From positions 28,025 through 92,024 of the forward strand of contig LDAQ01000098.1 in assembly GCA_001028025.1 (NCBI GenBank): 64,000 nt of DNA, written 5' to 3'. This DNA comes from Faecalicatena fissicatena. Its GTDB lineage: Bacteria > Bacillota > Clostridia > Lachnospirales > Lachnospiraceae. Positions 17,169-25,993 of this stretch are shown here, piece by piece (position 1 is the stretch's first letter; each line of letters starts with the position of its first letter). Made by a program: the position numbers and the translations under genes. A model generated the notes under the pieces. It was not told the origin of the DNA and did not search any database. It saw only the letters and a list, made by a program, of their open reading frames with translations.

Positions 17169-19079
17169 ATGATAAAATGGTCTCTCGCGGGAGAATTCTG
17201 GGCTTTTATAGTCATTGTTATTCTTATGCTGTATTTTCATGAAAAACGGCCGGTAATCAATACCAAAGACAAGCTGTATCGGAGTTGTCTCTGGATGTCC
17301 ATGCATTGTATCGGCTTAAATGTTCTGTGTGTGATACTGATCCGGCAATCGGATAAGGTGCCGCGCTGGCTGAACGTACTTATGAACAGTATTTATTTCA
17401 TGATGATCGTGGTGGTTTGCTCTATGGTGTCGGCGTTTGTATTTATCATGATGCTGGAGCATGTTTATGAGAAGTACTGTCTGAGACGTGTATTTACAGG
17501 ATTGATTGTCGTAAATGTACTGTATCTGGCAGTTGTGCTGTGGAATATAAAGTCCGGCATCATATTTTATATTGACAGTGCAGGTATCTACCATAGGGGG
17601 ACGTGGAACGGTCTTGGATATGCAGCGGTGGCAGCGGAAATATGCATGATATACATATGCTTTCTGAAAAACCGTCCAAGTGTCAGTAAATCGATGGTGA
17701 GAGTGATCTGTACGATCCCTCCGGTTACCATTCTATTATGTGTTTTTCAAGTGCTTTTTCCCGAGATTATATTAAATGAAACGGCTATGGCAGTTGCCAA
17801 TCTAATCCTGTTTATTGCTTTTCAGAACAGGGCATTGAGACGCGATTATCTGACGATGGTGGGAAACCGGGAGAGTTTTTATGAACACCTTACGCTGCGG
17901 CTGGCCGGGGAGCAGGAGTTTCAGCTGATTCTGCTGTCTCTGCGTCAGTATGACATCGTCAATCAGAATTACGGGCATCAGAAAGGGGATGAGATTCTCT
18001 ATGCGGTTGCAACAGAGCTGGGCCGGCTGATCCCGGGGGGAGAAGTGTTCCGTTTTGGAAATGTAGATTTTGCAATGCTCATTCCTTTGCAATCACAGGA
18101 ACAGGCCGCAATTAATTTTCGCACAGTGAAAGAGCGCTGTGATGAGACCTGGAGTGTGGGGAATATTCACACTCATGTGCGCACGGCGTTTATGTATCTG
18201 GAATACCAGGGAGGGGAATGTACCCCTTCACAGATGATGGAATATCTGGACTACGGGCTGCGAAAAGCGAAGGAAAAGCCGGGAGTCAGTATACATTTTA
18301 CAGAAGAGTTACTGAAAGAATACAAAGAGGAAAAGCGGATTCTGGAAATTATGCAGCGGTCCGTAGAACAGAAGCGGTTTAGAGTCTGGTATCAGCCAGT
18401 GTACCATCTGGGAGTGGGCGTGCGGTCGGCCGAGGCGCTGCTGAGGCTGAATGACTATGAAGGCAATCCCCTTCCGCCATCCAGATTTATTCCTATTGCA
18501 GAGGAGTCGGGGCTGATTGACGAACTGAGCTGGATCGTTCTGGAGGAGGTGTGCTCATTTCTGGAACAGAATGAAACCGATAAAATAGAGAGCATATCTG
18601 TGAACCTTTCCATGCAGCAGTTTGCTGATATAAAAATATCCGGGAGAATCCAGGAGTGTCTTAACCGGCACCATTTGAGTCCGGACAGAATTAAAATAGA
18701 AGTAACAGAGAGGGTGCTGCTTCAGGATATGGAGTACATGAAACATGTAATGAAGGAAATGAATCATGCAGGCATCAGATTCTATCTGGATGATTTTGGT
18801 ACAGGCTACTCCAACCTTGCCAGCGTTCTGGAATTCCCGTTTGAATGTGTGAAGCTGGATAAAAGCCTTCTGAAAGGATTCCCGGAAAATCCGGATTCTG
18901 AGAAGATGGTCCGGATGCTGACAGAACTTTTTCACAGCTTTGGAAACAGTGTCGTTGTGGAAGGTGTGGAGGATGCATCCCAGGCGGAACAGCTCCATAG
19001 AATAGGAGTGGACCGGATTCAGGGCTACTATTACAGCCGTCCTCTGCCGCAGGAGGTTTTTGCAGAAGAGTTTATGTGA
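17169..19079 (+). CDS. Membrane GGDEF-EAL protein, probable c-di-GMP phosphodiesterase
   Basis: 636 residues. Residues 1-220 hold about six or seven membrane helices. A GGDEF domain follows (about 225-375), but its signature near residue 295 reads FGNVDF instead of GGDEF, so cyclase activity is probably lost. The EAL domain (about 390-636) keeps EALLRL near 421, NLSMQQ, the DDFGTGYSN metal site near 540, and EGVE near 597. The protein therefore most likely degrades c-di-GMP, with the GGDEF part as a possible GTP-binding regulatory domain. It is a single gene with its own upstream region. Confidence 0.88.
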   Translation: MIKWSLAGEFWAFIVIVILMLYFHEKRPVINTKDKLYRSCLWMSMHCIGLNVLCVILIRQSDKVPRWLNVLMNSIYFMMIVVVCSMVSAFVFIMMLEHVYEKYCLRRVFTGLIVVNVLYLAVVLWNIKSGIIFYIDSAGIYHRGTWNGLGYAAVAAEICMIYICFLKNRPSVSKSMVRVICTIPPVTILLCVFQVLFPEIILNETAMAVANLILFIAFQNRALRRDYLTMVGNRESFYEHLTLRLAGEQEFQLILLSLRQYDIVNQNYGHQKGDEILYAVATELGRLIPGGEVFRFGNVDFAMLIPLQSQEQAAINFRTVKERCDETWSVGNIHTHVRTAFMYLEYQGGECTPSQMMEYLDYGLRKAKEKPGVSIHFTEELLKEYKEEKRILEIMQRSVEQKRFRVWYQPVYHLGVGVRSAEALLRLNDYEGNPLPPSRFIPIAEESGLIDELSWIVLEEVCSFLEQNETDKIESISVNLSMQQFADIKISGRIQECLNRHHLSPDRIKIEVTERVLLQDMEYMKHVMKEMNHAGIRFYLDDFGTGYSNLASVLEFPFECVKLDKSLLKGFPENPDSEKMVRMLTELFHSFGNSVVVEGVEDASQAEQLHRIGVDRIQGYYYSRPLPQEVFAEEFM

Positions 19080-19160
19080 AAAAACGGCGTTATTGTGCAC
19101 ATCAGCATGTGTGTATGGTAACGTTACAGTTTAATTTATACTGGAAATAATTGATAAAGA

Positions 19161-19190
19161 TTGAACTGTCCCGGTACAATGGAGTATAAT
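19161..19190 (+). promoter_or_regulatory. Promoter of the cytidylate-kinase-like gene
   Basis: TTGAAC (19161-19166), 18 bases, TATAAT (19185-19190), 51 bases before the start codon. Confidence 0.6.
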
Positions 19191-19241
19191 ATAGTTAACA
19201 ATGAGGCGGCGTTTCAATGTCAGAGATGAGGAGTTGATTAT

Positions 19242-19874
19242 ATGACAGATCACACGATTATAACCATTGGCAGACAGTTTGGAAGCGGCGGGCATGAGAT
19301 TGGGAACCGTCTTGCTGAGCGGCTGGATATCCCGCTTTATGACCACAATCTGATCCGGATGGCGGCCAAAGAGCTGAAGGTGAGCGATGAGGAGGCATCC
19401 AGGGTAGACGAGACCATACTGGGAAGATTTTTATCCGCTTATGTAGTCGGTACCGGGGATTACACAGCGTTTATGGGACAGGAAGTATACGGGGTGCCTT
19501 TAAGCGACCGGATGTATGAGACGCAGACGGAGATCATTAAGAAGCTGGCGTCCCGGAGCTCCTGTATTTTCGTGGGCAGGTGCGCGGACTATGTGCTTGG
19601 AGATTATACGAACTGTATCAACATTTTTATACATGCCTTTAAGGATGACAGAATCCGGAGAATTATGAATATTTATAAGCTGACTGAGAGACAGGCGTGG
19701 GATAAGATCAAGAAAGTAGATAAGGAGCGCAGGCTTTATTATGAAATGCACACCGGACGTGAATGGGGCAGCAGTGAATCACACGAGATGCTGTTCAATG
19801 CCAGTCTGCTGGGTGTAGACGGGGTTGTGGATGCGATGGAAGCAATTTATAAAACCTGGGAAGGCAGAAAGTGA
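19242..19874 (+). CDS. Cytidylate kinase-like P-loop protein
   Basis: 210 residues of the cytidylate-kinase-like family common in Clostridia. The P-loop-like segment is ITIGRQFGSGGHEIGNRLAERLDIPLYDH, where the usual GKS lysine is replaced. The FVGRCADYVL segment in mid-protein is also typical. It is not the ribosomal-operon Cmk, and its substrate is not established. Ribosome site GAGGAGTTG. Confidence 0.82.
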   Translation: MTDHTIITIGRQFGSGGHEIGNRLAERLDIPLYDHNLIRMAAKELKVSDEEASRVDETILGRFLSAYVVGTGDYTAFMGQEVYGVPLSDRMYETQTEIIKKLASRSSCIFVGRCADYVLGDYTNCINIFIHAFKDDRIRRIMNIYKLTERQAWDKIKKVDKERRLYYEMHTGREWGSSESHEMLFNASLLGVDGVVDAMEAIYKTWEGRK

Positions 19875-20035
19875 TGAAGAAACATGGAAAGAAATTGATT
19901 CCCTCGGCGAATTTGAGTTAAGATATATGCAGCGCAGGAGATTCTGTCTGATATGGCAGAGTCTCCTTTGTATATGAGGCCGGATTTATGGATGGGGATA
20001 CCGAAACAGACCGAATAGAATAAGGGGATGGATTT

Positions 20036-21184
20036 ATGAACAGAGGATATTGGAAGAAAAGGTTACTGGCCGCATTTCTGCCGGTTTTTCTGGTGGTTTT
20101 TGGATGGATGGCAGGAGTTCAGCAGACCAGTGCAGCAAAAACAGCGGGAGGCAGTGACCGGCTGGAAGTTCATTTTATGGATGTGGGGCAGGGAGATGCT
20201 ACACTGATCATGACGGATGGGCACGCTATGCTGATAGATGCGGGGAATAACAATAAGGGTACAGCAGTCCAGAGCTATCTGCAGAAGCAGGGAATTAAAA
20301 AGTTGGATTATGTTATAGGAACACATCCGGATGCCGACCATATCGGCGGCCTGGATGTAATCATATACAAATTTGACTGTCAAAAAGTGCTGCTTCCGGA
20401 TTACCGGAAGAATACGAAGACCTTTGAAGAAGTGGAAGATACCATGAAGACAAAAAACTATAAAGCAGTTTACCCCTCCGTGGGGGACACCTATCAGCTG
20501 GGGGATGCTGTGTTTACCGTGACAGCTCCGGCTGATAAAAAGTTTGACAGCGCCAATGATTATTCCATTTCGGTCCGGCTGCAGTATGGAAACAATACGT
20601 TTTTATTTGTCGGGGATGCCGAGGAGGATTCCGAGAAAGAAATGTTGAAAAGTAACCAGGAAATCGGTGCAGATGTGTATAAGGTAAGCCACCATGGAAG
20701 CAAAACGGGGACATCAGAGGAATTTCTGGAGAAGGTGGATCCACAATACGCCGTTATCAGCTGCGGGGAGGACAATTCTTACGGCCATCCTCATGCAGAG
20801 GTTTTGAATCTGCTGCGCCGCGAAGGGATTAAGGTATTCCGGACGGATGCACAGGGGACCATTGTGGCTGTATCCGACGGAAAGAAGATTACCTGGAACA
20901 TGTCACCGGATGAAAGCTGGAAGGCGGGAGAGCCTAAAGGTACCCGCGGAGATGGGGACAGCAGCGATTCTGACAATGTACAGAAGAAATCTGAAAAAAA
21001 CGCAGCGGGGACAAAGAACTCCGATGGATATATTTTAAATACGAATACAATGAAAATCCACCGGCCATCCTGCAGCAGTGTAAAAAAGATGGCGGACAAG
21101 AATAGGGCAGAGACGGATAAGGCAATCCAGGAGCTGGAAAAGGAGGGGTACAGTCCTTGTAAAAACTGTCTGGGGACACTGTAA
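20036..21184 (+). CDS. Exported MBL-fold hydrolase (ComEC C-terminal domain type)
   Basis: 382 residues. Residues 1-34 look like a signal peptide ending in TSAAKT. A metallo-beta-lactamase domain follows, with VGQGDATLI, the metal motif THPDADHIGG, and SHHGSKTG, as in the ComEC hydrolase domain. A Ser/Asp/Lys-rich linker leads to a ~55-residue C-terminal module with spaced cysteines (HRPSCSSVKKM and YSPCKNCLGTL) that resembles Ada-type or nuclease-associated metal-binding modules. It probably acts outside the membrane, on nucleic acid or another phosphoester. No ComEC membrane part is present. Confidence 0.85.
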   Translation: MNRGYWKKRLLAAFLPVFLVVFGWMAGVQQTSAAKTAGGSDRLEVHFMDVGQGDATLIMTDGHAMLIDAGNNNKGTAVQSYLQKQGIKKLDYVIGTHPDADHIGGLDVIIYKFDCQKVLLPDYRKNTKTFEEVEDTMKTKNYKAVYPSVGDTYQLGDAVFTVTAPADKKFDSANDYSISVRLQYGNNTFLFVGDAEEDSEKEMLKSNQEIGADVYKVSHHGSKTGTSEEFLEKVDPQYAVISCGEDNSYGHPHAEVLNLLRREGIKVFRTDAQGTIVAVSDGKKITWNMSPDESWKAGEPKGTRGDGDSSDSDNVQKKSEKNAAGTKNSDGYILNTNTMKIHRPSCSSVKKMADKNRAETDKAIQELEKEGYSPCKNCLGTL

Positions 21185-21191
21185 ATTTTTC

Positions 21192-21220
21192 TTGACAGCT
21201 TGATGGTTGTGTGTTATATT
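21192..21220 (+). promoter_or_regulatory. Strong sigma-A type promoter
   Basis: TTGACA (21192-21197), 17 bases, TATATT (21215-21220). Transcription would start near 21227 and meet the terminator at 21275-21304. Confidence 0.8.
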
Positions 21221-21226
21221 ACAAGT

Positions 21227-21304
21227 AGAACAAACGATCCTTAACAATAATTTTATTGCAGGACAGCATGTTTTCCCCGGAAGCAATTTCGGGGATGTTT
21301 TTTG
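21227..21304 (+). ncRNA. Predicted short transcript of about 75-80 nt
   Basis: It is bounded by a near-consensus promoter and a strong intrinsic terminator with no convincing gene between. It could be a small RNA or a terminated leader of the DnaJ-like gene that starts 96 bases after the terminator. A 13-codon frame from the ATG at 21269 runs through the terminator but is poorly supported. I see no known riboswitch pattern. Confidence 0.5.
21275..21304 (+). terminator. Intrinsic terminator with GCAA tetraloop
   Basis: CCCCGGAA pairs with TTTCGGGG around a GCAA loop, followed by ATGTTTTTTT. Confidence 0.88.
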
Positions 21305-21399
21305 ATTAGCCTGGAGCTTTTATATCAGATAAATGTAAAATGGATTAAAAGAGAAAGCTACAGAAAAAAGCCAGCAGGAAAGACCAGGAGGTGATGACA

Positions 21400-22392
21400 T
21401 TGGCTGCAAAAAGAGATTATTATGAGATTCTGGGAATTGACAAAGGTGCAGACGAGAACACGATAAAAAAGGCGTACCGCAAGCTCGCCAAAAAGTACCA
21501 TCCAGATACAAATTCCGGCAATGTCCAGGCGGAACAGAGCTTTAAGGAGGTAACAGAAGCATATACAGTATTAAGCGATCAGGAAAAACGTAAATTATAT
21601 GACGAGTTCGGCCATACGGCTTTCGAAGGTGGTTTTGATGCGGACGCAGCAAAAGCGTACAGCCGTCAGAACAGTGGGCAGAGAGCGTATCACTTTGAAA
21701 ACGGCAATATGGATGATATATTCGGCGGCATTTTCGGCGATATGTTCAGCAGAGGAGGTTCAGGCGGATTCGAATATCAGAATTTCACCGGCAATGGATT
21801 CGGCGGAGGCAGCTATGGCGGCAGAAAGACATTTCGCAGAAAAGGAGCAGACCTGCATGCGGAAGTCTCAGTCAGCTTTGACGAGGCGGTATTTGGATGT
21901 GATAAGATCATCAATCTGCAGAATCAGAATGCCGCAGATACATCCGTGCAGTCCCTTCAGGTTCACATACCCGCCGGTATTGAAACCGGAAAGAGCATCA
22001 GACTGCGCGGTAAAGGTGCGCCGGGATCCGGCGGCGGCCAGCCCGGAGATCTGTTTCTGAAGATAAAAGCCGGCAGTAAAGCCGGATTCGAAAGAAAGGG
22101 AATGGATATTTATACAACCGTTTCCATCCCATTTACAACCGCTGTATTCGGCGGGGAAGTCACGGTAGAGACACTTTACGGGAACGTCCTGTGCAAGATC
22201 AGGGAAGGAACACAGTCGGGGACAAAGATACGTCTCAGGGGCAAAGGAGTCGTTTCCATGAAAAATCCGGAGGTGCACGGAGACCAGTATGTAAGCGTAC
22301 AGATACAAGTGCCGCAAAACTTAAGCAGCGAAGCAAAAGAGAAATTGCGGGAGTTTGAGGCTGTGGAGCGTGGGGGGAGGAGGTACGCCTGA
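21400..22392 (+). CDS. DnaJ-family co-chaperone without zinc finger (CbpA type)
   Basis: 330 residues. The J domain (1-70) has RDYYEILGIDKGA and the HPD motif in KKYHPDTN. A Gly/Phe-rich stretch (about 75-145) follows, then the two C-terminal substrate-binding beta domains. The CXXCXGXG zinc repeats of DnaJ are absent. I choose the TTG at 21400 because AGGAGG at 21385-21390 is nine bases upstream and MAAKRDYYEIL is the usual start; the GTG and ATG just upstream lie in the ribosome site. The stop codon falls inside the left arm of the long hairpin element at 22387. Confidence 0.9.
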   Translation: MAAKRDYYEILGIDKGADENTIKKAYRKLAKKYHPDTNSGNVQAEQSFKEVTEAYTVLSDQEKRKLYDEFGHTAFEGGFDADAAKAYSRQNSGQRAYHFENGNMDDIFGGIFGDMFSRGGSGGFEYQNFTGNGFGGGSYGGRKTFRRKGADLHAEVSVSFDEAVFGCDKIINLQNQNAADTSVQSLQVHIPAGIETGKSIRLRGKGAPGSGGGQPGDLFLKIKAGSKAGFERKGMDIYTTVSIPFTTAVFGGEVTVETLYGNVLCKIREGTQSGTKIRLRGKGVVSMKNPEVHGDQYVSVQIQVPQNLSSEAKEKLREFEAVERGGRRYA

Positions 22393-22719
22393 TTGAAGCC
22401 TGGATCCCCGATGAAGACAGGAGGCGGGAGGCTGGCGGGAAAGTATCTTCAGTTTCCGGGGGCGGCCGCTTTGTGAAGAAACACTAACAGCAAAACAGGA
22501 GAATCTTATGGCTGCAGGCGGATTCACTGAGAAAGCCTGATGCTTTCTCAGCTCAGCCGCCTCAAATCTTGATTTTGAGAATCAAGATTTGGCCATAAGA
22601 TTCTCCTGTTTTGCTGTAAGTGTTTCTAATCACACGCTTGAAGCCCCCGGAAACTGAAGATACTTTCCCGCCAGCCTCCCGCCTCCTGTCTTCATCGGGG
22701 ATCCTGGCTTCAATCAGGC
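22387..22719 (+). repeat. E1: long hairpin element with two-hairpin head, plus orientation
   Basis: Outer arms of 77 bp (22387-22463 / 22643-22719) differ at one position. An internal loop follows, then a 35-bp inner stem (22478-22512 / 22592-22626) with one A-A mismatch in CTAAC/GTAAG. The head has hairpin A (22516-22562: AGGCGG, ATTCA, stem, CTGAT loop, stem, CTCAG, CCGCCT) and hairpin B (22563-22591, TTGAG loop). A G-rich box ending TACGC precedes it. Box 1 (22720-22740, TATGTGCATCC-AGG-CGGGGGG) and box 2 (22765-22789, GGACGGG...GACTGG) follow. It covers the stop codon of the DnaJ-like gene. Confidence 0.85.
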
Positions 22720-22905
22720 TATGTGCATCCAGGCGGGGGGAGGTCAAATCCCGGGAGGAATTTCGGACGGGATAGGCGGATGCGACTGGCTGCGCGGGCG
22801 ACATTGCGGTGTAACAGTCCGCGCAATCCTCCTGCAGTGCTTTTGTACAGTGTTCCCCCTTCCAGTTATCCCCTTCTTAGAGTTTCTCGTTTCTGCGAAA
22901 AGGTG

Positions 22906-22935
22906 TTGTAACCTCTGGTTTGTTAGTGGTATCAT
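22906..22935 (+). promoter_or_regulatory. Possible promoter of the sugar ABC operon
   Basis: TTGTAA (22906-22911), 18 bases, TATCAT (22930-22935), about 118 bases before the lipoprotein start. Moderate match only. Confidence 0.4.
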
Positions 22936-23052
22936 TAAGAAAATGTCGAATTATGTTGTTTACTGCATTTTGTGCAGGGCGGTATATTTTTGTTCCTACA
23001 GGGAAGAGTAAAAAGCTTGAAAGAACATGGTACTACTAAGGAGGAGAAGGTT

Positions 23053-24297
23053 ATGAAGAAAGTAATCAGTGTTGTGTTGTGCCTGGGGCTGACTATGGGG
23101 ATGATGGCCGGATGCGGTGCGAAGGAAGAGAATGAAGGGAGCCGGCAGATTACTTTTATGATACCGGACTGGGGAGTGCCCAATGATGAACTGCTGGCGG
23201 AGTTTACAGAAGAAACCGGGATTGATGTGGTGATTAATGAGGTGAGCTGGGATGATATCAGGGATAAGATTGCAATCGCTGCTTCCGGCGGTTCTTCGGC
23301 TGCGGACGTGGTGGAAGTGGACTGGTCCTGGGTGGGCGAGTTCTATGCTGCGGACTGGCTGGAGGAGATCGAGCTGCCTGAGGAAGAAAAAGCAGATATG
23401 CCTACACTGGATACATTTACAGTAGAGGGTAAAACGCTGGCTGTTCCCTATGCCAATGATTACCGGCTCTCCTACTATAATACAGTGCAATATAAGGAAG
23501 CAGGAATTCAGTCGCCTCCAAAGACCTGGGATGAGGTTTATGAAAATGCAAAAATACTGAAAGAAGCAAAGGTGGTGGATTATCCTTTTGCAATCCCTTT
23601 GAATGCGGAGGAAGCTGCCACTACATCACTGATCTGGCTGGCTTATACAATGAACGGCGTTGTGTTTAATGGGGATGGGACGCTGAATCGGGACTCCGTG
23701 CTGGCGGCGCTGAACTATGAGGAGAAGATGCTGCAGGAGGAACTGATTGACCCTTCCGATAAAACGTCATCCGGCATGGATGCATATCGGAGGCTTCTGT
23801 CAGGGGATGCCGGTTTTATGACGGGGCCGACATCGTTTGCAGCCAGAAGCAGCAACAGCGAAGAATGTAGTGTTGTGGGGCAGATAGAGCCGATTCTGGT
23901 GCCGGGGAAGATCGGGAATTCTGAGCATACCATGGCGCTTCCTGAGGCGATTGGCATTACAAAGTTTTCTAAAAATAAGGAAGATGCAGAGACATTTGTG
24001 AAGTGGTATACTTCTCCAAAGATGCAGAAAGAATTATATAAGACAAACAGCGCGATCCCCACTCACAATACCGTATTGGAGGAACTGATAAGCGATGGTA
24101 CGATTACTGATTCCGGTGCTATGCTGGAGGAGGCTAAGCGGATTTCTTCTCCGTTCCCGAATGGTGTGCCTTCTTATTATTCGGAGATGAGCAATGCTAT
24201 TTACAATGCGGTGAATAAGATGGCCCTCGGGGAACTGACTTCTGAGGAGGCTTTTGCAGAGATGGACGGTAAGATAACGGAACTGGCAGGAAAATAA
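23053..24297 (+). CDS. Sugar ABC transporter substrate-binding lipoprotein
   Basis: 414 residues. A lipoprotein signal has the lipobox MMAGC with C21 as the lipidated cysteine. The mature part is a family 1 solute-binding protein of the carbohydrate CUT1 type (WGVPNDELLAEFTEETGIDV, VDWSWVGEFYAADWLEE, ETFVKWYTSPKMQKELY). I start at the ATG at 23053 after GGAGGAGAAGG. It overlaps the first permease gene by one base. Sugar unknown. Confidence 0.9.
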   Translation: MKKVISVVLCLGLTMGMMAGCGAKEENEGSRQITFMIPDWGVPNDELLAEFTEETGIDVVINEVSWDDIRDKIAIAASGGSSAADVVEVDWSWVGEFYAADWLEEIELPEEEKADMPTLDTFTVEGKTLAVPYANDYRLSYYNTVQYKEAGIQSPPKTWDEVYENAKILKEAKVVDYPFAIPLNAEEAATTSLIWLAYTMNGVVFNGDGTLNRDSVLAALNYEEKMLQEELIDPSDKTSSGMDAYRRLLSGDAGFMTGPTSFAARSSNSEECSVVGQIEPILVPGKIGNSEHTMALPEAIGITKFSKNKEDAETFVKWYTSPKMQKELYKTNSAIPTHNTVLEELISDGTITDSGAMLEEAKRISSPFPNGVPSYYSEMSNAIYNAVNKMALGELTSEEAFAEMDGKITELAGK

Positions 24298-25166
24298 TGA
24301 TGAAAAAAGCATTACCATATCTATTACTGGCGCCCATGATGATTATCATGGGTGTCTTGGTATTTTATCCGGTGATTGAAACATTTTCATATAGTCTGAA
24401 AAAATGGAAGCTGACCGCGCCCGGTGACATTTCATTTGTGGGTCTGGGCAATTATGTCAGTGTATTAAAGTCGCCTTCCTTCTGGTACAGCCTGCAGAAT
24501 ACGCTGTTTCTCCTTGCGGTGGTTGTTTTGTTTACTACAATCATCAGTATAGCGGTGGCGCTTTTTTTGAATGTAGAATCCCGGGTATCCGGATTGATGC
24601 TGGCTGCAGCAGTCCTGCCGTGGGCGCTTCCGCCCTATGTCAATGGGGTACTGTGGAAGTTTATCATGAGCTCGGGGTATGGATTCCTTAACAAACTGCT
24701 GATCACGCTGCACGTAACGGATCAGCCTGTGGAGTGGCTTTCTTCCCGATGGCTCCTGCTTTTGGCAGTTGCGCTTGTGGTAACATGGCGGAGCATTCCT
24801 TTTATGGCACTGGTGTGTCTGGCAGGAAGAAAAGCGCTGCCGGGAAGCTTGTATGAGGCGGCGAGAATCGATGGGGGCAGCAGTTTTCAGATTTTCCGGA
24901 AAATTACGGTTCCGCTGATGCTGCCGTTTGTAGGAATCGGGATCACCAGCACATCGGTAACGGCAGTGAACGTGTTTGACGAAATCGTGGCACTGTCCGG
25001 CATGGGGGACCTGGGTAAGAATATTGTTGTCGAGAGCTACCTGACGACATTTTCCTTCCTTGATTTCGGAAAAGGAAGCGCTATTACTTATCTGGTCATG
25101 CTGCTTGCGGGCATTCTTGGTATCTTCTATTTACGCAGTCTGAACAGGGAGGTGATGTACGGATGA
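24297..25166 (+). CDS. Sugar ABC transporter permease (MalF type)
   Basis: 289-residue membrane protein with six helices. The EAA loop reads LYEAARIDGGSSFQIFRKITVPLM, the contact with the ATPase. Its start overlaps the binding-protein stop, and its end overlaps the next permease by 4 bases. Confidence 0.92.
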   Translation: MMKKALPYLLLAPMMIIMGVLVFYPVIETFSYSLKKWKLTAPGDISFVGLGNYVSVLKSPSFWYSLQNTLFLLAVVVLFTTIISIAVALFLNVESRVSGLMLAAAVLPWALPPYVNGVLWKFIMSSGYGFLNKLLITLHVTDQPVEWLSSRWLLLLAVALVVTWRSIPFMALVCLAGRKALPGSLYEAARIDGGSSFQIFRKITVPLMLPFVGIGITSTSVTAVNVFDEIVALSGMGDLGKNIVVESYLTTFSFLDFGKGSAITYLVMLLAGILGIFYLRSLNREVMYG

Positions 25167-25993
25167 AAATAAAAAAAGGATACTGGATCTTTATGATTCT
25201 GTTTCTAATCTGTACAGTCGGACCTTTTGTCTGGGGATTTTTGATTTCTGTGACTCCTGAGTATGGGATGTTTGGAAAATCATCCAGCCTTTTGCCAGAG
25301 CAGATTACCTGGGATAACTATAAGATACTGCTGGGCGGGGGGCGGCAGGGACAGTTGTTTTTTACAGGGATGTTGAATTCTCTGAAGGCCGTGGCGCTGA
25401 CGCTTCTGCTGGGAATGCCGGCTGCGCTTTTGTCTGCCTATGCTCTGGCAAGGATGGAGTTTCAAGGGAGAAAGCTGATCAAAAATATGCTGCTGATCAC
25501 GATGGTGATACCTGTCATGGCAACGATTATACCGATTTATAGAATATATGCAGATTATCAACTGCTGGACAATATTTTCTGGCTGAGTGTTATATATGTG
25601 AGCGCACTGCTTCCTGTGACAACATGGCTTATATCTAATTATTTTGCCACGATTCCGAAAGAACTGGAGGAGGCGGCGCTGGTGGATGGCTGCGGAAGAA
25701 TGCGCGCGTTTTTGCGGATTATCCTTCCGGCTTCCGGACCGGTGGTTGTATCGGCGGCTTTGATTCTGTTTTTGAATACCTGGAGCCAGTTCCAGATTCC
25801 TCTGATTCTGGCATCGTCGCTGGCGACAAAGCCTGTCGCGGTTGTCACTTCGGAGTTTATGACAAAGGATGCTGTTCAGTATGGAATTACAGCGGCGGCG
25901 GGGATCTGTGCAGTGGTGCCTCCGGCGGTGCTGGCACTGGGGCTTCGACGGTTCCTCATATCGGGAATGATGGGCGGGGCGGTTAAGGAGTAG
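25163..25993 (+). CDS. Sugar ABC transporter permease (MalG type)
   Basis: 276-residue second permease with six helices and EAA loop ELEEAALVDGCGRMRAFLRIILP. No ATPase gene follows, so a shared MsmK-type ATPase from elsewhere is expected, as is common for CUT1 systems. Confidence 0.92.
   Translation: MKIKKGYWIFMILFLICTVGPFVWGFLISVTPEYGMFGKSSSLLPEQITWDNYKILLGGGRQGQLFFTGMLNSLKAVALTLLLGMPAALLSAYALARMEFQGRKLIKNMLLITMVIPVMATIIPIYRIYADYQLLDNIFWLSVIYVSALLPVTTWLISNYFATIPKELEEAALVDGCGRMRAFLRIILPASGPVVVSAALILFLNTWSQFQIPLILASSLATKPVAVVTSEFMTKDAVQYGITAAAGICAVVPPAVLALGLRRFLISGMMGGAVKE

Noticed and set aside
22387..22719. Reading E1 (and E2-E5) as ordinary transcription terminators
   Set aside because: Arms are 37-77 bp, there is no T-run after the right arm, and the conserved internal loops and flanking boxes are not terminator features. 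A terminating effect is still possible.
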